Shown here one piece after another: positions 51,135 through 60,336 of a DNA stretch of 64,000 bases. The stretch comes from a bacterium BMS3Bbin08 (GTDB lineage Bacteria > Nitrospirota > Thermodesulfovibrionia > UBA6902 > BMS3Bbin08), in NCBI GenBank assembly GCA_002897775.1, contig BDTR01000039.1:1-64000 (forward strand), given 5' to 3'. Under the pieces are notes generated by a model that saw only the letters and a list, made by a program, of their open reading frames with translations, was not told the origin of the DNA and made no database searches. Each line of letters starts with the position of its first letter. Within the stretch, counting starts at the first letter, position 1. Made by a program: the position numbers and the translations under genes.

Positions 51135-51660
51135 TATACCAACAATAATTACATTCAGCAGGATACTCCTCATCCCCATTTTTATTCTTGTAGTAGGTAC
51201 AAGACCTTTACTGGGAACTTTTGTGTTTGCCGTAGCGTCGATCACAGACCTTCTTGACGGGTATGTCGCCAGAAGGTCAAAACAGGTCACAAAACTGGGT
51301 ATACTCCTTGACCCGGTGGCTGATAAACTGCTGGTCATATCCGCCCTTGTCATATTTGTTGATATGGAAGTGGTTCCCGCGTGGATCGCCATTGTAATAA
51401 TCGTAAGGGAGTTCCTTGTTACGGGCCTCAGGATCGCCGCGCTTTCAAAGGATATTGTGATACCCGCTGAAATGGGCGGGAAAATAAAGACCACATTTCA
51501 GCTTACATCAATTTTTATTCTCCTTATCGACCTGTCACCCAGCATAAATTTTGATTTTTTATATGACCTTGGAATAGTAACGCTGTGGATCGCGATGTTC
51601 ATCGGCATTGCTTCAGGCGTTCAATATCTTGTCCAGTTCTGGAGACGGCTTTCGTTATGA
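51127..51660 (+). CDS. pgsA: CDP-diacylglycerol-glycerol-3-phosphate 3-phosphatidyltransferase (TTG start)
   Basis: The 177-residue membrane protein has the CDP-alcohol phosphotransferase motif DxxDGxxAR...G...D (SITDLLDGYVARRSKQVTKL, GILLDPVADKLL) and starts VNIPTIITFSRILLIP, as PgsA does. It makes phosphatidylglycerol phosphate. The TTG start lies inside kdsC, and the stop overlaps the plsY ATG. Confidence 0.94.
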   Translation: MVNIPTIITFSRILLIPIFILVVGTRPLLGTFVFAVASITDLLDGYVARRSKQVTKLGILLDPVADKLLVISALVIFVDMEVVPAWIAIVIIVREFLVTGLRIAALSKDIVIPAEMGGKIKTTFQLTSIFILLIDLSPSINFDFLYDLGIVTLWIAMFIGIASGVQYLVQFWRRLSL

Positions 51661-52259
51661 ACGACATCCTGTTATATCTTCTGATACCAACAGCTTACAT
51701 TATGGGTTCTGTCCCGTTCGGTGTTCTGGTCGCGAAGGCAAAGGGCATTGATCTGCAAAAGACAGGCAGCAGGAATATTGGCGCGACAAACGTGATGAGG
51801 ACCGTCGGGAAGTGGCCGGCCCTGCTGACATTGCTTGGGGATTCTTTAAAGGGAGCGGCGGCAGTAATGCTGTGCCGCGTCATAACAGGCGGCGAGCTAT
51901 GGGAAAGCATTACCGGCATTGCCGTTGTTCTGGGCCACATGTACCCGGTATTCCTTGGATTCAGGGGAGGGAAGGGGGTGGCCACGGGTCTGGGCGTGCT
52001 GGCCGTTTACAGCCCTGTATCAGCGCTTATTCTGGTAGCTGTCTGGATATTCACGTTTTTTCTTAAAAAGTATTCTTCCCTTGCCGCTTTAGCGGCTTTT
52101 GCATCGCTTCCGGTGGTATTTGTACTTTCCGGAGCCTCCGTCCAAAAAATATTTTTTGCCATAGCGCTTGCTTTTCTGATAATCTTAAAGCATAGGGAAA
52201 ACATAGAAAGACTAATTAAGGGAACTGAGCCTAAGATCGGTACTTCGACAGGTAACTGA
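51657..52259 (+). CDS. plsY: Acyl-phosphate glycerol-3-phosphate acyltransferase
   Basis: From ATG 51657 the product is 200 residues with PlsY motifs: MGSVPFGVLVAKAKGIDLQK, TGSRNIGATNVMRTVGKWPA, GHMYPVFLGFRGGKGVATGL. It starts phospholipid synthesis by acylating glycerol-3-phosphate. The track's longer start at 51585 lies in pgsA and would add non-family residues. It overlaps the pgsA stop (ATGA). Confidence 0.96.
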   Translation: MNDILLYLLIPTAYIMGSVPFGVLVAKAKGIDLQKTGSRNIGATNVMRTVGKWPALLTLLGDSLKGAAAVMLCRVITGGELWESITGIAVVLGHMYPVFLGFRGGKGVATGLGVLAVYSPVSALILVAVWIFTFFLKKYSSLAALAAFASLPVVFVLSGASVQKIFFAIALAFLIILKHRENIERLIKGTEPKIGTSTGN

Positions 52260-52267
52260 CCGAACAG

Positions 52268-54064
52268 GTGAAAGGAAGAATACTGGTTTTGGACAAAAAA
52301 CTGATCCTCCTGGCAATTCTTGTTACGTGCATTCTGATGTCTGCGCCTTTAATAGCTGTACAGGCTGAAGAAGCCGCTGTTCCGTCCGGGGACGTAGAGC
52401 GGACAGGACTGCGCGAAGATATTGACGGGCTGCTTGAGCGCAGGGCAGAGCTCGGTCTTAAAAACCTGGAGCCACAGTCTGTTTTTTTAATAAAAAAGGG
52501 GGAACAGGCGTATAAGCAAAAAAGAGAAAAAGAAGCAATAAAACTTTTCGAGCAGGCCAGAGAATTGTCACCGGACCTGCCGCTGTCCTATCTTTATCTC
52601 GCAAAGGCGCATTTTTCTTTATCCCCTAAAAAGTTGTATAAGGCGTCAGGCTATCTCCTGGGCGCCTGGAGGGCGTTGCTGAATAATTTCTGGTGGTCGT
52701 TCCAGACCGCGGGTATGTTCATCCTCAGTCTGTTCATATCCCTTCATGTGTCGGTTATTATATTTCTGGTCGTTTTAATGACGTCCAAATTAAGCCTGTA
52801 TGTCCATGACATCATTGAAGACAAGAGAAAGATCCTTCTCCTGATTGCCCCTGTCCTCTTCGCGCTGTTCGGGCCGATCTTTGGCGTGATCGGCTTTATA
52901 CTGCCGTTCTGGGTTTATCTGAAAGAAAAAGAGAAAATTGTTCTTTATTCCGCCGTGGGGATATCGTTCATTATTATATTAATGTTTCCGGTTTTTTCGT
53001 CTTTCACCGGCGCTTCGCAGGACAGGACGCTGCGCAGTGTAATTAAAATAAATGAGGGTATATTTACCGGTGAGTCACAGGAGATCTCCACAACCAGGGA
53101 CGATTATGAAGCGCTTTTTTCACGGGCCCTGGAACTTAAAAGGAGAGGCCGCTACGATGAGGCGATAAGTATTTACAACGAACTTCTCAAAATAAAAAGT
53201 GACGCGAGGGTATATAACAACCTTGCCAACTGCTATGTGGGTCTTGGCCGGTACGATACGGCGTCGGGATACTACAACCAGGCTTTGGAATCGGCAGAGA
53301 TGGCTTCTGCAAGTTATAACCTCAGCCAGCTGTACAGAGAAGTCTTTGATTTCAGTGATGCCGAGGAATACTATGACAGAGCCGTAAGGGCGGATGCCCG
53401 GAAAGTAGCCCTTTACAGCTCAATAAAAGGTATGTCTGTCAATCGATTTGTAATGGACGAGACACTGGAAAACAGGGAATTGTGGTCACTGGCCTTTAAA
53501 TGGTATCCATACTATTCATCTTCTGTGTCCCTGGGAAGAATGCAGTCGTTTACCGGAAGGGGAGCTTCAATTTTTTTACTTGTTATTCTAATGGCCGTCC
53601 TTCATGTTTATAAAAGCAAGGTTTCCCGCTGGGCGTATCGCTGCAGAAGATGCGGTGAGATATACTGCAGTGCCTGTGAGAAAAGGATATCGCATGAAGA
53701 TGTATGTCTAACGTGTTTCAAGACGCTTGTACAGGTAAGTGAACTGGGCCCAAAGGAGAGGGTGGAAAGGATCCTGGAGATACAGCATTACAGGGACGAC
53801 AAGAACCAGCGGCTGAAACTTTTAACAGCTATTCTGCCGGGCAGCGGCCATATATACTACGGCCGTACGGTTTACGGCTTTGTCACGCTCGCGGTATTCA
53901 TTTTTTTCCTCATGTCCACCGTGTTCTGGATATCTATGCCCTTACCTGCTTCAATGGAGCAGACAGCCTCTTTTTTCAGACTGGTATCAGCAGGAGGGCT
54001 GGTATTGACTTACGGCTTTGCTGTAATAAGAGTAATGAGGAGGGTCCCTAAAAAATGGCATTAG
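52268..54064 (+). CDS. TPR-containing membrane protein with zinc-finger-like segment (GTG start)
   Basis: The 598-residue protein has an N-terminal signal/TM (LILLAILVTCILMSAPLIAV), an early TPR-like unit (KRGEQAYKQ-type helix pairs, about 75-115), several TM segments (about 140-240), TPRs (FSRALELKRRGRYDEAISIY; YNNLANCYVGLGRYDTASGY), a TM near 430, a Cys cluster (CRRCGEIYCSACEKRISHED, VCLTCF) and two C-terminal TMs (LLTAILPGSGHIYYGRTVYG). No enzyme motif. It overlaps the PATAN-GspG-like gene by ten bases, so the two probably act together. Function unknown. Confidence 0.75.
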   Translation: MKGRILVLDKKLILLAILVTCILMSAPLIAVQAEEAAVPSGDVERTGLREDIDGLLERRAELGLKNLEPQSVFLIKKGEQAYKQKREKEAIKLFEQARELSPDLPLSYLYLAKAHFSLSPKKLYKASGYLLGAWRALLNNFWWSFQTAGMFILSLFISLHVSVIIFLVVLMTSKLSLYVHDIIEDKRKILLLIAPVLFALFGPIFGVIGFILPFWVYLKEKEKIVLYSAVGISFIIILMFPVFSSFTGASQDRTLRSVIKINEGIFTGESQEISTTRDDYEALFSRALELKRRGRYDEAISIYNELLKIKSDARVYNNLANCYVGLGRYDTASGYYNQALESAEMASASYNLSQLYREVFDFSDAEEYYDRAVRADARKVALYSSIKGMSVNRFVMDETLENRELWSLAFKWYPYYSSSVSLGRMQSFTGRGASIFLLVILMAVLHVYKSKVSRWAYRCRRCGEIYCSACEKRISHEDVCLTCFKTLVQVSELGPKERVERILEIQHYRDDKNQRLKLLTAILPGSGHIYYGRTVYGFVTLAVFIFFLMSTVFWISMPLPASMEQTASFFRLVSAGGLVLTYGFAVIRVMRRVPKKWH

Positions 54065-55101
54065 AAGGAGTTCTACAGGAATTCGGACTGGCTGATATCC
54101 TCCAGCTCATATACTTTCAGAGGAAAGCCGGAATACTGAATATCAGGGGTAAGATCGATACCGTGGAACTGAGCTTTATAAACGGAAACATTTCGGGTCT
54201 GAGGTCGCAGAGGAGATCAGAGGCCAACCGGCTTGGGAAGATCCTTATCAAAAGAGGATTGATCAGTCAGAAAGACCTGGACACAGCCATAGAGATGGGC
54301 AAGACCGAAAGTGTAAAGGTCGGGAATATCTTTGTGAGGCATGGACTGGTTTCAAAAGACACCCTTATGGAGATCATCCAGGCACAGATAATAGAGACCA
54401 TTGTTCAGATCTTCACCTGGAAAGAAGGCAGATACGAATTTATTCCTCAGGAGATCCCTGTTGACAAGGAAATGCCCGTTTATCTTGATACCCAGCATCT
54501 GCTTATGGACGGTTTGAGGATAGTTGATGAGTGGTCCCTGGTCGAAGGCAAACTGGATCTGAACACTATTTACAGAAGGGTCACAGATCCTGAGCCGGGG
54601 AAACTGACTGACATAGAAAAAGAGGCGCTCAGCCTGATAGATGATGAGACCGACGTAAGCACAATAATCAATATCAGTTATTCCGGTGATTTTGAAACGT
54701 CCAAGGCCATAATATCTCTGGAGGAGAAGGGGATAATAGAACCTATCGTGGTCAAGCCTCTTGATGAAGGAACTGTCGGTGTGGAACGGAGGCTGGAATC
54801 CCCGTTTTATTTCGCGATACTTGGCGTAGTGCTGGTTGTTTTACTGTTCACTCTTAAAGGCAATTTTGACGCCTTCAAGGCACTGCAGAGAACAACATCG
54901 GGTTTTAACATGGAAAAAATAAAAACTGATATCGATATATATAACGCGGTCAATGGCCGGTATCCATCAAGCCTTGAAGCGGTTACAAAAGAGAATGATC
55001 CGTGGGGCAAGCCTTATATCTATGAAACAACTGACCGGGGTTTTAAACTTTTCAGTGCCGGGCCGGATGGAGTCGCGCAGACAAAAGATGATGTATACTG
55101 A
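54055..55101 (+). CDS. PATAN (DUF4388) protein fused to a GspG-like C-terminal domain
   Basis: The 348-residue protein starts with a DUF4388/PATAN domain (MALEGVLQEFGLADILQLIY, FINGNISGLRSQRRSEANRL) and helical segments like those in gliding and twitching regulators. A single TM follows at about 249-268 (FYFAILGVVLVVLLF). The last ~75 residues resemble the globular part of type II secretion pseudopilin GspG (YNAVNGRYPSSLEAVTKEND, PWGKPYIYE, GFKLFSAGPDGVAQTKDDVY). No prepilin peptidase site is present. If the N-terminus is cytoplasmic, the pseudopilin-like domain is periplasmic. Fusion call by motif reading. Confidence 0.75.
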   Translation: MALEGVLQEFGLADILQLIYFQRKAGILNIRGKIDTVELSFINGNISGLRSQRRSEANRLGKILIKRGLISQKDLDTAIEMGKTESVKVGNIFVRHGLVSKDTLMEIIQAQIIETIVQIFTWKEGRYEFIPQEIPVDKEMPVYLDTQHLLMDGLRIVDEWSLVEGKLDLNTIYRRVTDPEPGKLTDIEKEALSLIDDETDVSTIINISYSGDFETSKAIISLEEKGIIEPIVVKPLDEGTVGVERRLESPFYFAILGVVLVVLLFTLKGNFDAFKALQRTTSGFNMEKIKTDIDIYNAVNGRYPSSLEAVTKENDPWGKPYIYETTDRGFKLFSAGPDGVAQTKDDVY

Positions 55102-55105
55102 TATA

Positions 55106-55222
55106 AACAAGAAATAAGAAGTTGAAAATAAGAAATTTGAAATAAAAAAAAGGATCAAACAATAAGCAGGATAAAACTTATTACTTCCCATTTCCTGTTT
55201 CTCATTTCCCATTTGTTTTAAT
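55106..55222. repeat. AAATAAGAAGTTGAAA/CCCATTTC word-repeat hairpin spacer
   Basis: A-rich left words (GAAATAAGAAGTTGAAAATA) and pyrimidine-rich right words (CCCATTTCCTGTTTCTCATT, TCCCATTTG) are roughly complementary across about 60 bases. It fills the spacer before queC. Confidence 0.6.
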
Positions 55223-55225
55223 TTT

Positions 55226-56077
55226 ATGAAACGTGCGGTTGTTCTTTTAAGCGGCGGAATTGATTCTACTACCTCACTGGCTATTGCAAAGGCTGAGGGT
55301 TTTGGAATATACGCGATCAGTTTTGATTACGGTCAAAGACATAGTATAGAGTTGAGTTCGGCCAAACAGTGCGCCGCGTATTTTGACGTTAAAAAACATA
55401 TTGTCATAAGTTTTGACCTCAGGGAGATCGGAGGGTCCGCACTTACCTCTGATATAGAGGTGCCCAAGGTATCTTTGGGTAAGACCACGCATGATGAGAA
55501 AGAAGTTGAGAAGATAAGAAGTTGGGAAGATAAGAATTCTCAGCCTCTTAACCTCTCAGCCTCTCAGCTTCCGGAGGCGCAGCCTGACATTCCGGTCACT
55601 TATGTTCCCGCTCGTAACACCATATTTTTATCGTTCGCGCTGGCATTTGCCGAAAGTATTGGTTCTGAAAATATCTTCATTGGAGCCAATGCTGTTGATT
55701 ACAGCGGCTATCCTGACTGCAGGCCTGAATTTATAAAAGCATTTGAGAGCATGGCTAACCTTGCTACAAAAGCGTCTGTTGAAGGAAGAGCCAGGTTTTT
55801 GATCCATGCGCCTTTAATAACACTCACCAAGGCTGAGATAATAAAGAAAGGGGCTGAGCTGGGTGTTGATCATTCCCTGACATGGAGCTGTTATGATCCA
55901 CAGCCAGCAACAGAAGATGAGAAGATGAGAAGATGTGAAGATAAGCAGTCTCAACCTCCTAATTTCTTGGCTTCTGAACTTCTGAAGTATGTTCCATGCA
56001 TGCGTTGTGACAGCTGTATATTACGGGCCAGGGGCTTTAAAGAGGCGGGGATAACCGATCCGTTAATCTTAAAGTAG
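55226..56077 (+). CDS. queC: 7-cyano-7-deazaguanine synthase QueC with two in-frame repeat insertions
   Basis: The 283-residue protein (family about 220-235) has the ATP-PPase loop ([20 protein letters not shown]), [41 protein letters not shown] and C-terminal zinc cysteines (TWSCYDPQ, then [15 protein letters not shown]). It makes preQ0 for queuosine. Two 63-bp copies of one repeat lie in the same frame at 55508-55570 and 55919-55981 (translated [18 protein letters not shown] and [18 protein letters not shown]), just before the VTYVPARN segment and between the zinc ligands. The extra length equals these inserts. All active-site motifs remain, so the enzyme is probably functional. Confidence 0.93.
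   Translation: MKRAVVLLSGGIDSTTSLAIAKAEGFGIYAISFDYGQRHSIELSSAKQCAAYFDVKKHIVISFDLREIGGSALTSDIEVPKVSLGKTTHDEKEVEKIRSWEDKNSQPLNLSASQLPEAQPDIPVTYVPARNTIFLSFALAFAESIGSENIFIGANAVDYSGYPDCRPEFIKAFESMANLATKASVEGRARFLIHAPLITLTKAEIIKKGAELGVDHSLTWSCYDPQPATEDEKMRRCEDKQSQPPNFLASELLKYVPCMRCDSCILRARGFKEAGITDPLILK
55508..55570. repeat. In-frame repeat insertion 1 in queC
   Basis: GAGAAGATAAGAAGTTGGGA begins this 63-bp unit; the purine-rich half is followed by a pyrimidine-rich half (CTCAGCCTCTTAACCTCTCA). By hand alignment it matches copy 2 at 49 of 63 bases and 13 of 21 residues. The same words occur between genes at 23712-23846 and 63731-63777. Confidence 0.8.
55919..55981. repeat. In-frame repeat insertion 2 in queC
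   Basis: GAGAAGATGAGAAGATGTGA begins this second 63-bp unit, in the same reading frame as copy 1 (offsets 282 and 693 from the ATG, both multiples of three). It lies between the first zinc cysteine (TWSCYDPQ) and the CMRCDSC group. Confidence 0.8.
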
Positions 56078-56142
56078 CAGATTAAATTAAGCTTGCAATA
56101 TCCTTAAAATATGTATTTTTTTTGCTCCAGGAGTTCTAGGTT

Positions 56143-57105
56143 ATGAAGACAGGACCTTTAATCAGGGACTTACTTTATTTTGCTCTTTTTGCTGTATTTT
56201 TTGGTTCTGTTGCCTTTGCCTCTGTTGATGCGGCTGATCTGAAAGTGCGGGAGCAGGTCAGCGTCAAAAAACCTGTCTATTCAGCGGGCCCGTGGAGAGG
56301 CAGGATAGTAGAGGCAGAGACCGGAAAACCGATCGAGGGAGCGCTGGTAGCCGCTGTGTGGTACAGGTCGTTCGATACTGGATTTACCCTGATAAAGGAC
56401 TTTCATGAAGCCAGGGAGGTTTTTACTGACAATAACGGTTATTTTGAAATACCTGCTTATACAGAGACAGGAGACAATAAGGACACCTGGCGCAGACCGC
56501 AGCAACCTGGGCCGGAAGGACCTATTGAGCTGGCTGTCAGAAGGCTTGTTATCACAGATCCGGATTTTATAATTTACAAACCAACCTATAATTCATATCC
56601 GCGGAGCGCTGAGATCATGATTTTTGCTTCAGCTGCTTCCATGGTCAAGTACAGGGAGTTTTACATGGGAACCATTAATAATGAGCTTGTGAGACTTCAG
56701 CGTCAGAAAACAAAGGACTTTCCAGAGGGGTTGGTTTACACCGGGAGAAAATGCTTTTCTGTAATGGCGGAATTACTTAAGAAAACCAATTTCAGGTTCG
56801 ATACGCTTTTTATCCCGATGAAAAATACGCTGGAAAAACTGGAAGAGCTGGAAATTCCTCTTGATTGCCCTGAAAGCGCGGAGCCTGTGCCCACGCGCAT
56901 GACCGGGGGTAAAAGATCGTTTGAGAGCCCTTTGAAAAAAGGCGGGTTTATAGTTATAGGGCTCTCCAGGGCGACAAGGGCAAGAGAGCGGGAAGCGGCC
57001 ATACCCATGGTGCCGGTGGAAGCAGGGCCGGACAAGCTGCCGCGTCTGCACAGGCTTATAGATGAAGAGAAAGAAAATATCAAGACTCAGGGAAAGATGG
57101 AATAG
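56143..57105 (+). CDS. Secreted protein with carboxypeptidase-regulatory-like domain
   Basis: The 320-residue protein has a signal peptide (LLYFALFAVFFGSVAFASVD) and, at about residues 45-115, a Cna-B/CarboxypepD_reg-like beta sandwich (PWRGRIVEAETGKPIEGALV, FTDNNGYFEIPAYT). The rest is not recognised. No lipobox, no sorting signal and no catalytic motif are visible. Its last 26 bases overlap the convergent coaE. Likely periplasmic; function unknown. Confidence 0.75.
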   Translation: MKTGPLIRDLLYFALFAVFFGSVAFASVDAADLKVREQVSVKKPVYSAGPWRGRIVEAETGKPIEGALVAAVWYRSFDTGFTLIKDFHEAREVFTDNNGYFEIPAYTETGDNKDTWRRPQQPGPEGPIELAVRRLVITDPDFIIYKPTYNSYPRSAEIMIFASAASMVKYREFYMGTINNELVRLQRQKTKDFPEGLVYTGRKCFSVMAELLKKTNFRFDTLFIPMKNTLEKLEELEIPLDCPESAEPVPTRMTGGKRSFESPLKKGGFIVIGLSRATRAREREAAIPMVPVEAGPDKLPRLHRLIDEEKENIKTQGKME

Positions 57106-57712
57106 AGGATGTTTCCCCGCTCAATGTTTTAAAAATGGCAGATGTGCGGGCCTTTGCCCTGCTGATATCCGGGTTATTATCGATCAGAAAATCCGCGTGC
57201 TTTTTCTTCTCTGAGATCGGGCCCTGAGCGCGCATACGCTTGACCGCCTGTTCTTTTGACATCCCCTGTCGTTCAAGTCTGGCAAGCGCGGTTGCCCTGT
57301 CGCAGTGTACAACAATTATGCTGTCAAAAAGCTTTGTATAACCGGCTTCGAACAGCAACGGGACCTCAAAAACAATTACTGCCCCGCTGTCTTTTTTCAA
57401 GGTTGCCGTTTTAATTTTTTTTGCGGCCTTCATAACATCAGGATGAAGAATTTTTTCAACTGCCATTCTTTTTTGAGGGTCATTGAAAATGATCTCTGCA
57501 ATGCGTTTTTTATTGACCGACACCTTTGAGGCTTTTTTTATCAGGATATCCCGGCCGAGCAGGCGGGCGAGTTTTTTTATTATCGCCGGGTTTTTGAGGC
57601 TTTCGTGGACGAGCTTATCAGCGTTGATCGTATGAGCGCCTGATCTTTTGAAAAATCCAAGAACAGTTGTTTTGCCAGCGCCGAGACCGCCGGTAAGTCC
57701 GATAAATGGCAT
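57080..57712 (-). CDS. coaE: Dephospho-CoA kinase
   Basis: The 210-residue kinase has the P-loop MPFIGLTGGLGAGKTTVLGF, the CoaE segment GAHTINADKLVHESLKNPAI, EVPLLFEAGYTKLFDSIIVV and LERQGMSKEQAVKRMRAQG. It phosphorylates dephospho-CoA, the last step of coenzyme A synthesis. It is convergent with the secreted-protein gene, overlapping by 26 bases, and divergent from the lytic transglycosylase gene. Confidence 0.95.
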   Translation of the reverse strand: MPFIGLTGGLGAGKTTVLGFFKRSGAHTINADKLVHESLKNPAIIKKLARLLGRDILIKKASKVSVNKKRIAEIIFNDPQKRMAVEKILHPDVMKAAKKIKTATLKKDSGAVIVFEVPLLFEAGYTKLFDSIIVVHCDRATALARLERQGMSKEQAVKRMRAQGPISEKKKHADFLIDNNPDISRAKARTSAIFKTLSGETSSIPSFPES

Positions 57713-57797
57713 ATCAGGATTATAACAGATTCAGATATTTCTCCAGGGAAAACATAATACCTTGCCTGCGTAGAACTTTTGAGTTAATATAAATTTT

Positions 57798-59936
57798 ATG
57801 CGCCTAAAGTATTTGCTTCTTTCCCTGATATGTCTTTTCACGGTCTGTACACTTATACTGCCGCTGACAAGCTGTGCCCATGGAATTGACAGAACCCCTG
57901 ATCCGGCCGGTAAAGAGTTACTGCAGCTGTCAGAGGAACGTTTTAAAGAGGCCGTGAGTCTTTTTGCATCCGGTGAATATGAGCAGGCAGAAAACATTCT
58001 TCAGGATTTTGTAGTTGATGAGCGCTGGCAGAAGCAGGCCCATTTCCTTTTGGGCAGGATATATAAAGAACAGGGTTTTTTTGAAAAGGCAGAGGATCAT
58101 TTAAATCGGGTAAAAGGCAGGGACTTTCTGCTGGGTGACTATGTGTTGAAGGCGCTTGTGGAAACTTATATGGCCCAGGATGAATTTGAAAAAGCCCTGC
58201 AGACCGCACGCGGGATCAAGAATAAGGCGCTTTTACAGACAGCAAAACAGTATGAGATCAAGGCGCTGATCGAACTGGGAAAAGAGAACAGGGCCATCAA
58301 GTCTCTGCGTCAATATATAAGGAAATACCCTGATGACTGGGATTCAAGACTTGTTCTTGCCAGGCTCACTTATGGCACAGGCAGAAAGGATGAGGCAGTA
58401 GGTCTTTTAAAGGATGTATATATTAACGCAGGCCCTCTTGCGGCAGACGCCCTTAAGGAGTTAGAGGTATTGAATGCGGTCTCATTAAGTCTGGAAGAGG
58501 TATTGGAAAGGGCAGGCAACCTTTTTGAAGGACTTTTTTTCCAGGCGGCTGAAGATGAGTATGTAAAGGCAATTAAGAACATAAAAGATCCTGTCATGGA
58601 GAACGATATCAGATTTAAGATCGGAATGTGCCTTTTCAGACAGAAAAAATATGATATGGCTGCTGAAAGTTTTGGGTATATCAAAGATCCCAGGGCAATG
58701 TACTGGATGGCAAGATCAGCCTACAGGTCCGGAAATATGGAGCAATTCAAGACAATTATGGGAGAAGTCAGAAAGGAGTATCCAAAAAGCGGATATCTTG
58801 TGGAACTTCTACTGATATCGGCGGAGGACCGAAGAAGGGCGGGGGAACTGGATAAAACAGAAGAGATCTATAAAAGTATTTTAAAAGACTTTCCCAAAAA
58901 AAGTGAGGACGCGCTCTGGGGCCTCGGATGGATGAGCTATACAAGCGGTGATTACAAAAAGTCAAAGCAGTATTTCTCGGAGCTGGAGTCTTCTGTCAGA
59001 GGGGAGAGACGCTACAAATACACATACTGGAAAGCAAAAAGCCTTGAGATGCTGGCCAAAGACTGCGAAGCAGCAAAGAAAGCGGAGCATAGCGCGGAAA
59101 GCGGTTTGTGCGGGACCGGATATGATGATGTCTACAGGGAAGCTTCAAAGGACACTGGTTACTACGGAATGTTATCCAGGATAAGTCTCGGTGATCTTGA
59201 CGCGCCGGAGAAACTGGTCATATCAAAACCGGAAAAACCAGAAGGGGGCAGGTTCGACAGAATAGAGATGCTCAAACTTCTGGGTATGAACGAGGAGGCG
59301 GCAGAGGAGATAAAACTGATCCTGCACTATTCGAGGGACCCGCGGGAATTTAAGTATCTGGGCTATACAGCAGTTGAAGTCGGTGAATATAAAAGCGTGA
59401 TCTACTTCACGGAAGACACTGAGAACAGGGAATTTCTTCCGCTTTCATACCCCAGGGGTTACTGGGATATTATCAGTGAGGCCGCTGAGATCGAAAAAAT
59501 TGACGCATATCTGATAGCCGCGTTGATAAGAGAAGAGAGCAGGTTCGATCCCGGGGCCTTTTCCGCTGCGGGCGCGGTCGGCCTTATGCAGCTTATGCCT
59601 GCTACTGCCCGCAGGATCAAAAGGGGCGCGGACATAAGGCTCGACAATGATTCTGAGATCTATTCTGTCAGGAAAAATATATTTATGGGGACACATTATC
59701 TGTCAATGCTTATCCGGGAGTTCAGGGAGACAGCCCTGGCAATAGCAGCTTATAACGCGGGCGAGAACGCGGTGAGACAGTGGGTGTCAGTCTCCGATCA
59801 TAAAGACATTGAGGAGTTCATAGAGGACATACCGTATAAGGAGACGAGAAGATACGTCAAAAAGGTCCTGAACAGCTACTGGCAGTACAGGTCGATCGAG
59901 GGACTGCCTTTGCAGGACGGGAAAACTACCAGTTAG
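57798..59936 (+). CDS. Lytic transglycosylase lipoprotein with TPR-like repeats (Slt70-like)
   Basis: The 712-residue protein has a lipoprotein signal (LLLSLICLFTVCTLILPLTSC, Cys26), a long superhelix of TPR-like helix pairs (EAVSLFASGEYEQAENILQD, ALWGLGWMSYTSGDYKKSKQ) and a C-terminal SLT domain (LIAALIREESRFDPGAFSAA, GAVGLMQLMPATAR, AIAAYNAGENAVRQW) with the catalytic glutamate near residue 578. It would cleave peptidoglycan glycans from the outer-membrane side. Ends before a strong terminator-like hairpin. Confidence 0.93.
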   Translation: MRLKYLLLSLICLFTVCTLILPLTSCAHGIDRTPDPAGKELLQLSEERFKEAVSLFASGEYEQAENILQDFVVDERWQKQAHFLLGRIYKEQGFFEKAEDHLNRVKGRDFLLGDYVLKALVETYMAQDEFEKALQTARGIKNKALLQTAKQYEIKALIELGKENRAIKSLRQYIRKYPDDWDSRLVLARLTYGTGRKDEAVGLLKDVYINAGPLAADALKELEVLNAVSLSLEEVLERAGNLFEGLFFQAAEDEYVKAIKNIKDPVMENDIRFKIGMCLFRQKKYDMAAESFGYIKDPRAMYWMARSAYRSGNMEQFKTIMGEVRKEYPKSGYLVELLLISAEDRRRAGELDKTEEIYKSILKDFPKKSEDALWGLGWMSYTSGDYKKSKQYFSELESSVRGERRYKYTYWKAKSLEMLAKDCEAAKKAEHSAESGLCGTGYDDVYREASKDTGYYGMLSRISLGDLDAPEKLVISKPEKPEGGRFDRIEMLKLLGMNEEAAEEIKLILHYSRDPREFKYLGYTAVEVGEYKSVIYFTEDTENREFLPLSYPRGYWDIISEAAEIEKIDAYLIAALIREESRFDPGAFSAAGAVGLMQLMPATARRIKRGADIRLDNDSEIYSVRKNIFMGTHYLSMLIREFRETALAIAAYNAGENAVRQWVSVSDHKDIEEFIEDIPYKETRRYVKKVLNSYWQYRSIEGLPLQDGKTTS

Positions 59937-59960
59937 ATAATAAATATGTATCCCACGGAT

Positions 59961-59998
59961 AAACTCCATGAGATAAAAAACCATATCTCACGGGGTTT
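59961..59998 (+). terminator. Strong hairpin after the lytic transglycosylase
   Basis: AAACTCCATGAGATA and TATCTCACGGGGTTT pair over 15 positions (one U-G and one A-C/G-type variant) around eight bases, followed by ACTTTCTATT. Its right end GGGGTTTACT is also the end of the CCCCGTTAGA family, so it may be a diverged member used as a terminator. Confidence 0.55.
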
Positions 59999-60055
59999 AC
60001 TTTCTATTATTGATTTGATAAGTTACATCATGATTTTATGAAAGGGGATTTATCC

Positions 60056-60325
60056 ATGGACAAGGTAAAGCAACTGGAAGAAAAAATAATGCAGGTGATC
60101 GAGAGAACAAAAAAAGTGAATGATGAGAACAAAGAGTTAACGCAGAACGTAAAAGACCTGCAGGATGAGATCAAACAGAAAGAAAGCGAAATAAAGGCAG
60201 GCAGGCAGGACTACAAGAACATTGATAAACTTCGCGCGACTATTGATAAACTTAACAAAGAGCGTGATAGCGTGAGAGCCCAGATAGAAGATCTGATAAA
60301 CGAGCTTGAAACTCTCGAACTTTAG
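60056..60325 (+). CDS. Coiled-coil division protein, ZapB-like
   Basis: From ATG 60056 (RBS AAAGGGGATTTATCC) the product is 89 residues, almost entirely a coiled coil (VKQLEEKIMQVIERTKKVND, KELTQNVKDLQDEIKQKESE). Length, charge pattern and position just upstream of zapA match ZapB-like division proteins. The track's ATG at 60038 lacks its own RBS. Sequence alone cannot prove ZapB. Confidence 0.75.
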   Translation: MDKVKQLEEKIMQVIERTKKVNDENKELTQNVKDLQDEIKQKESEIKAGRQDYKNIDKLRATIDKLNKERDSVRAQIEDLINELETLEL

Positions 60326-60336
60326 CGGATAATTTT

